A program made the translations under genes and the position numbers. DNA of 64,000 nt from Rhizobium sp. NXC24 (GTDB taxonomy: Bacteria; Pseudomonadota; Alphaproteobacteria; Rhizobiales; Rhizobiaceae), in contig NZ_CP024314.1 of the NCBI RefSeq assembly GCF_002944315.1, forward strand, positions 1,922,001 to 1,986,000. Reading direction: 5' to 3'. The first letter of the stretch is position 1; each line of letters begins with the position of its first letter. Below the pieces are notes generated by a model. It saw nothing but the letters and a program-made list of their open reading frames with translations, did no database searches and was not told the DNA's origin. Positions 61,438-64,000 of this stretch are shown here, piece after piece.

Positions 61438-62205
61438 TTAGTGGCGCAGATCGGAAAGAAAGCGCTGCGCTCGGGGATGGCGAGGATTTTTGAAGAATTC
61501 CTCCGGAGGAGCGGTTTCCAGGATCTCGCCTGCGTCGATGAACCAGATCCGGTCCGCCACATCGCGGGCGAAGCCCATTTCGTGGGTGACGCAGAGCATG
61601 GTCATCCCCTCGGCCGCCAGGCTTTTCATGACGCTGAGCACTTCGCCCACCATCTCCGGATCGAGCGCGCTCGTTGGTTCGTCAAAGAGCATGACGGGCG
61701 GCTCCATCGCGAGCGCGCGGGCGATTGCCACGCGCTGCTGCTGACCGCCTGAAAGCTGGCCGGGATAGGCATTTGCCTTGTCGGCAAGGCCCACTCGATC
61801 AAGCAGCGAAATGGCCTTGTCGCGCGCTACGTTCGCCGGCACGCCCTTGACGCGGATTGGCGACATGGAAACGTTGTCGATGACGGACAGATGGGGAAAC
61901 AGGTTGAAATTCTGAAAAACGAAACCGATCTGGCTACGCAGCCGGTTGAGTTCGGCACCGCCCATCGGGGCATGAATATTCTTTCCCTCAAAACTGATCG
62001 AACCGCTATTGATCTCTTCCAGCCTGTTGATCGTGCGGATCAGGGTGGATTTGCCGGAACCGGACGGCCCGCAAATGACGACCACCTCGCCGCGGCTGAC
62101 GGCGGCGTTGATGTTCTTCAACACCGGATAATGACCATAATTCTTGCAGACCTCATGAAGACGTATCTCCTGAGCGTCCTGCGGCCCGGAAACTGGGATG
62201 CTCAT
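61438..62205 (-). CDS. ABC transporter ATP-binding protein, polar amino acid type
   Basis: A 255-residue ATPase: Walker [10 protein letters not shown] (about 45), Q-loop [14 protein letters not shown], signature LSGGQQQR (about 148), Walker [15 protein letters not shown] and switch His VTHEMGFA, as in GlnQ/HisP. It overlaps the upstream permease gene by 4 bp and energises uptake across the inner membrane. Confidence 0.94.
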   Translation of the reverse strand: MSIPVSGPQDAQEIRLHEVCKNYGHYPVLKNINAAVSRGEVVVICGPSGSGKSTLIRTINRLEEINSGSISFEGKNIHAPMGGAELNRLRSQIGFVFQNFNLFPHLSVIDNVSMSPIRVKGVPANVARDKAISLLDRVGLADKANAYPGQLSGGQQQRVAIARALAMEPPVMLFDEPTSALDPEMVGEVLSVMKSLAAEGMTMLCVTHEMGFARDVADRIWFIDAGEILETAPPEEFFKNPRHPRAQRFLSDLRH

Positions 62206-62960
62206 AGCTGCTCCGTAAATGTCTTGAGGGGAAGGACGTCGGTGCGAAGGCGAACTTTGCTTGGCCCTGCACGCCTGCGGGCAATTCGCTTTTCAACCGT
62301 GTTGGCAATGTGGGTCAGGCTCCAGCAGAGCAGATAGTAGGCCACGGCGAGAATGAAGAAGACCTGGAAAGGCTGCGAGAGCAGTTGGTTGTTCACCTGG
62401 CTCGCAGCAAAGGTCAGGTCCGGTACATTGATGACGTAACCAAGCGTCGTATCCTTGATCGTCGAGACGAAGGTCGAGATCATGCTCGGGATCATATTGT
62501 AGAGCGCCTGCGGCAGGATCACGAAGCGCATCGCGCCGATATAGCTATGGCCGAGAGCCCTGGCGGCATCCATTTGCCCTTGACCGAGTGAAACGATGCC
62601 GGCCCGCACGACCTCGCTCAAGAACGCCCCCTCATAGATCACCAGCGTTACCAGCATGATCAGGAAACTCGGCACGTCCGCGCCAGTCCAGAGCGGAACG
62701 AGGAAATAGGACCAAAGGATCAGCATCAGCAGCGGAACGCCGCGTGTGATGTAGACCAGGCCCGTCACCGGCCACCGGAGGACCGCCCATTTGGAAAGGC
62801 GAGCCATGGCTAGCAGGATGCTGACGGGGAATGCGAGCGCGATGGCGAGCGCCGAGAGAATGAGCGTATTCGCAAGGCCGCCCAGCGGGCCATTGGGATA
62901 CTGGCCGATCAGCAACAAAAGCCAATAGTCATGGATGATGTTGATAACGTCCTGGATCAC
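62202..62960 (-). CDS. ABC transporter permease, polar amino acid type (2)
   Basis: A 252-residue HisM/GlnP-type permease with about five transmembrane helices. The EAA-type coupling loop reads [29 protein letters not shown]. It overlaps neighbours on both sides by 4 bp, so the operon is translated as a coupled unit. It forms the channel with the permease at 62957-63664. Confidence 0.92.
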   Translation of the reverse strand: MIQDVINIIHDYWLLLLIGQYPNGPLGGLANTLILSALAIALAFPVSILLAMARLSKWAVLRWPVTGLVYITRGVPLLMLILWSYFLVPLWTGADVPSFLIMLVTLVIYEGAFLSEVVRAGIVSLGQGQMDAARALGHSYIGAMRFVILPQALYNMIPSMISTFVSTIKDTTLGYVINVPDLTFAASQVNNQLLSQPFQVFFILAVAYYLLCWSLTHIANTVEKRIARRRAGPSKVRLRTDVLPLKTFTEQL

Positions 62961-63664
62961 GCGCGCGCCCTCCGCATCGGATCGGACCGCATGGAAAGAA
63001 ATGCGCCCAGGGCCATGATGATCAGGGAGAAGAACAGATAGATCACGGTGCCGATCAAATAGATCTCAAAGGTGCGGAAGCTGACATTGTCGATTTCCTT
63101 CACCGCATGCGTAAGCTCCGACGCACCGACAACGATGGCGAGACTGCTGTTCTTGAAGAGGGATACACTATGATTGATCAGCGGCGGCAGCGCATTGCGC
63201 AGCCCCTGGGGCATGATCACGAAACGCATTGCGGAAAGATAGCCGTGCCCGAGCGCCTTGGCTGCTTCCATCTGCCCAGGGCTGACGGAGCGTAGGCCGG
63301 AACGCAAGTCCTCGCTGAAATAGGCAGCCTGACACAATCCCAGCCCGATCACCGCGAAAATGGCTTCGGCATTGTGGTTGGCGAGCCAATCCGTGATGCC
63401 CTGCGGCATCAACGAATAGATCCCGAAATACCACAGCATCAGTTGCACGAGTGTAGGCACATTGCGGTGATAGGAAACGTAGGCCTTTACGATGGGATCA
63501 CCGACGCGAAGCGGCGACATCCGAAGCGCAAACAGCAGGATGGCGAGTGTCATGGCAAGCAGCCAGGAGCCGATGTAGATGACGAAAGTCATCTCGATGC
63601 CCTGCAGGAGCATCGCCTGATAGTCCGGATTGCTGAGGATCGCCGAAAGATCGAACCCGCTCAC
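62957..63664 (-). CDS. ABC transporter permease, polar amino acid type (1)
   Basis: A 235-residue permease of the HisQ/GltJ type with about five transmembrane helices; the coupling loop is AAKALGHGYLSAMRFVIMPQGLRNALPPL. It overlaps both the SDR gene and the second permease gene by 4 bp. The close match of its loop to that of its partner shows a paralogous heterodimer. Confidence 0.92.
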   Translation of the reverse strand: MSGFDLSAILSNPDYQAMLLQGIEMTFVIYIGSWLLAMTLAILLFALRMSPLRVGDPIVKAYVSYHRNVPTLVQLMLWYFGIYSLMPQGITDWLANHNAEAIFAVIGLGLCQAAYFSEDLRSGLRSVSPGQMEAAKALGHGYLSAMRFVIMPQGLRNALPPLINHSVSLFKNSSLAIVVGASELTHAVKEIDNVSFRTFEIYLIGTVIYLFFSLIIMALGAFLSMRSDPMRRARA

Positions 63665-64000
63665 GGCTTCGCACCTTCCGCGTCATGGGGCTGAGGCTTG
63701 GCCGTCTGAAGGCCGCCCATCACCTGCAATGTCGGGGTGATCTCCATATGGCCGATATTAACCGCGACCGGCGCGGCGATCGCAAAGGCGATTGCGTCAG
63801 CGATATCGGCGGCCTGCGGCAGCTCGAACCCATCGATGAAGCGTTCGCGCACGCTGGGATCACTGCCGTGCACGTGGTTGAAAATATCGGTCGCGACGCG
63901 GCCGGGGCAGATTTCGGTCACGCGGACGCGCTTGCCGAATGCGTCGATACGCAGTTGGTTCGACAGCATGGCGACGCCTGCCTTGACGGCGTGATAGGTG
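63661..64000 (-). CDS. SDR-family oxidoreductase (N-terminus beyond window edge)
   Basis: The last 113 or so residues of a classical short-chain dehydrogenase, cut by the right edge. The reverse strand at the edge reads TYHAVKAGVAMLSNQLRID, giving the catalytic Tyr-x-x-x-Lys as YHAVK, followed by VRVTEICPGRVATDIFNHV and the C-terminal ADAIAFAIAAPVAVNIGHMEITPT, close to serine/3-hydroxy acid dehydrogenases of the YdfG group. Coupled by a 4-bp overlap to the transporter operon, it may oxidise the imported hydroxy compound. Confidence 0.83.
   Translation of the reverse strand, partial: TYHAVKAGVAMLSNQLRIDAFGKRVRVTEICPGRVATDIFNHVHGSDPSVRERFIDGFELPQAADIADAIAFAIAAPVAVNIGHMEITPTLQVMGGLQTAKPQPHDAEGAKP

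Overview
This window reads as a roughly 60% GC alphaproteobacterial replicon, most likely from the Rhizobium/Agrobacterium group. The basis is DUF6074-type and RHH_4-type small proteins, a rhizobial-style PHO box (CTGTCAT-N4-GTGTCAC), ACS-family sugar-acid transporters, and many compact catabolic operons each paired with its own regulator. No tRNA, rRNA, insertion sequence, integrase or CRISPR array was seen. Both window edges cut genes: a LysR regulator on the left and a short-chain dehydrogenase on the right.

Region by region. (1) 1-8784: a divergent LysR gene and a forward operon of RraA-like aldolase, D-2-hydroxyacid dehydrogenase, an SDR lacking its catalytic Tyr/Lys, an MFS permease, a secreted cupin, a RidA-family protein and pntAB. 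(2) 9033-9998: an exported metallo-beta-lactamase-fold hydrolase. (3) 10066-16317: a four-carbon sugar-acid operon (ltnD, otnI, otnK, otnC and an ACS-family permease) read leftward, divergent from a LacI regulator, with three identical 14-bp palindromes between them. (4) 16480-19466: an SDR, a proline racemase-type epimerase and a DMT exporter. (5) 19850-24065: a PHO-box-preceded alkaline phosphatase followed by a small exported protein and a MacB-like ABC pair whose permease carries a His-rich periplasmic stretch, then a DUF3313-type lipoprotein on the other strand. (6) 25194-31806: an FAD/GcvT-fold methylamine oxidoreductase, a flotillin-like SPFH protein, a SnoaL-like/HxlR divergent pair and a small DUF551-like protein.

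(7) 32017-55838 is the standout: a giant (about 5174 aa) repetitive adhesin with its own terminator, a periplasmic-binding-fold lipoprotein, a LapG-like periplasmic cysteine protease, and a type I secretion operon (TolC, LapB-like ABC, HlyD-type fusion protein) whose last gene encodes an RHH_4 plus PAS-like protein. This is a Lap-type surface-adhesin system: secretion by the ABC/HlyD/TolC machine, probable retention at the cell surface, and release by the protease. No LapD-type c-di-GMP receptor lies in the window. A 13-bp stem covers the protease Shine-Dalgarno sequence, and the adhesin repeats look recently homogenised.

(8) 56403-59754: a CadC-like winged-helix/TPR regulator divergent from a cupin, a DUF2231 membrane protein and a DUF6074 protein. 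(9) 59797-64000: a leftward operon of SDR (cut by the edge), two polar-amino-acid-type permeases, an ATPase, a solute-binding protein and a second RraA-like aldolase, with a GC-rich hairpin separating the binding-protein gene from the aldolase gene.

Functions are inferred from translated sequence and motif recognition only; no database search was possible.
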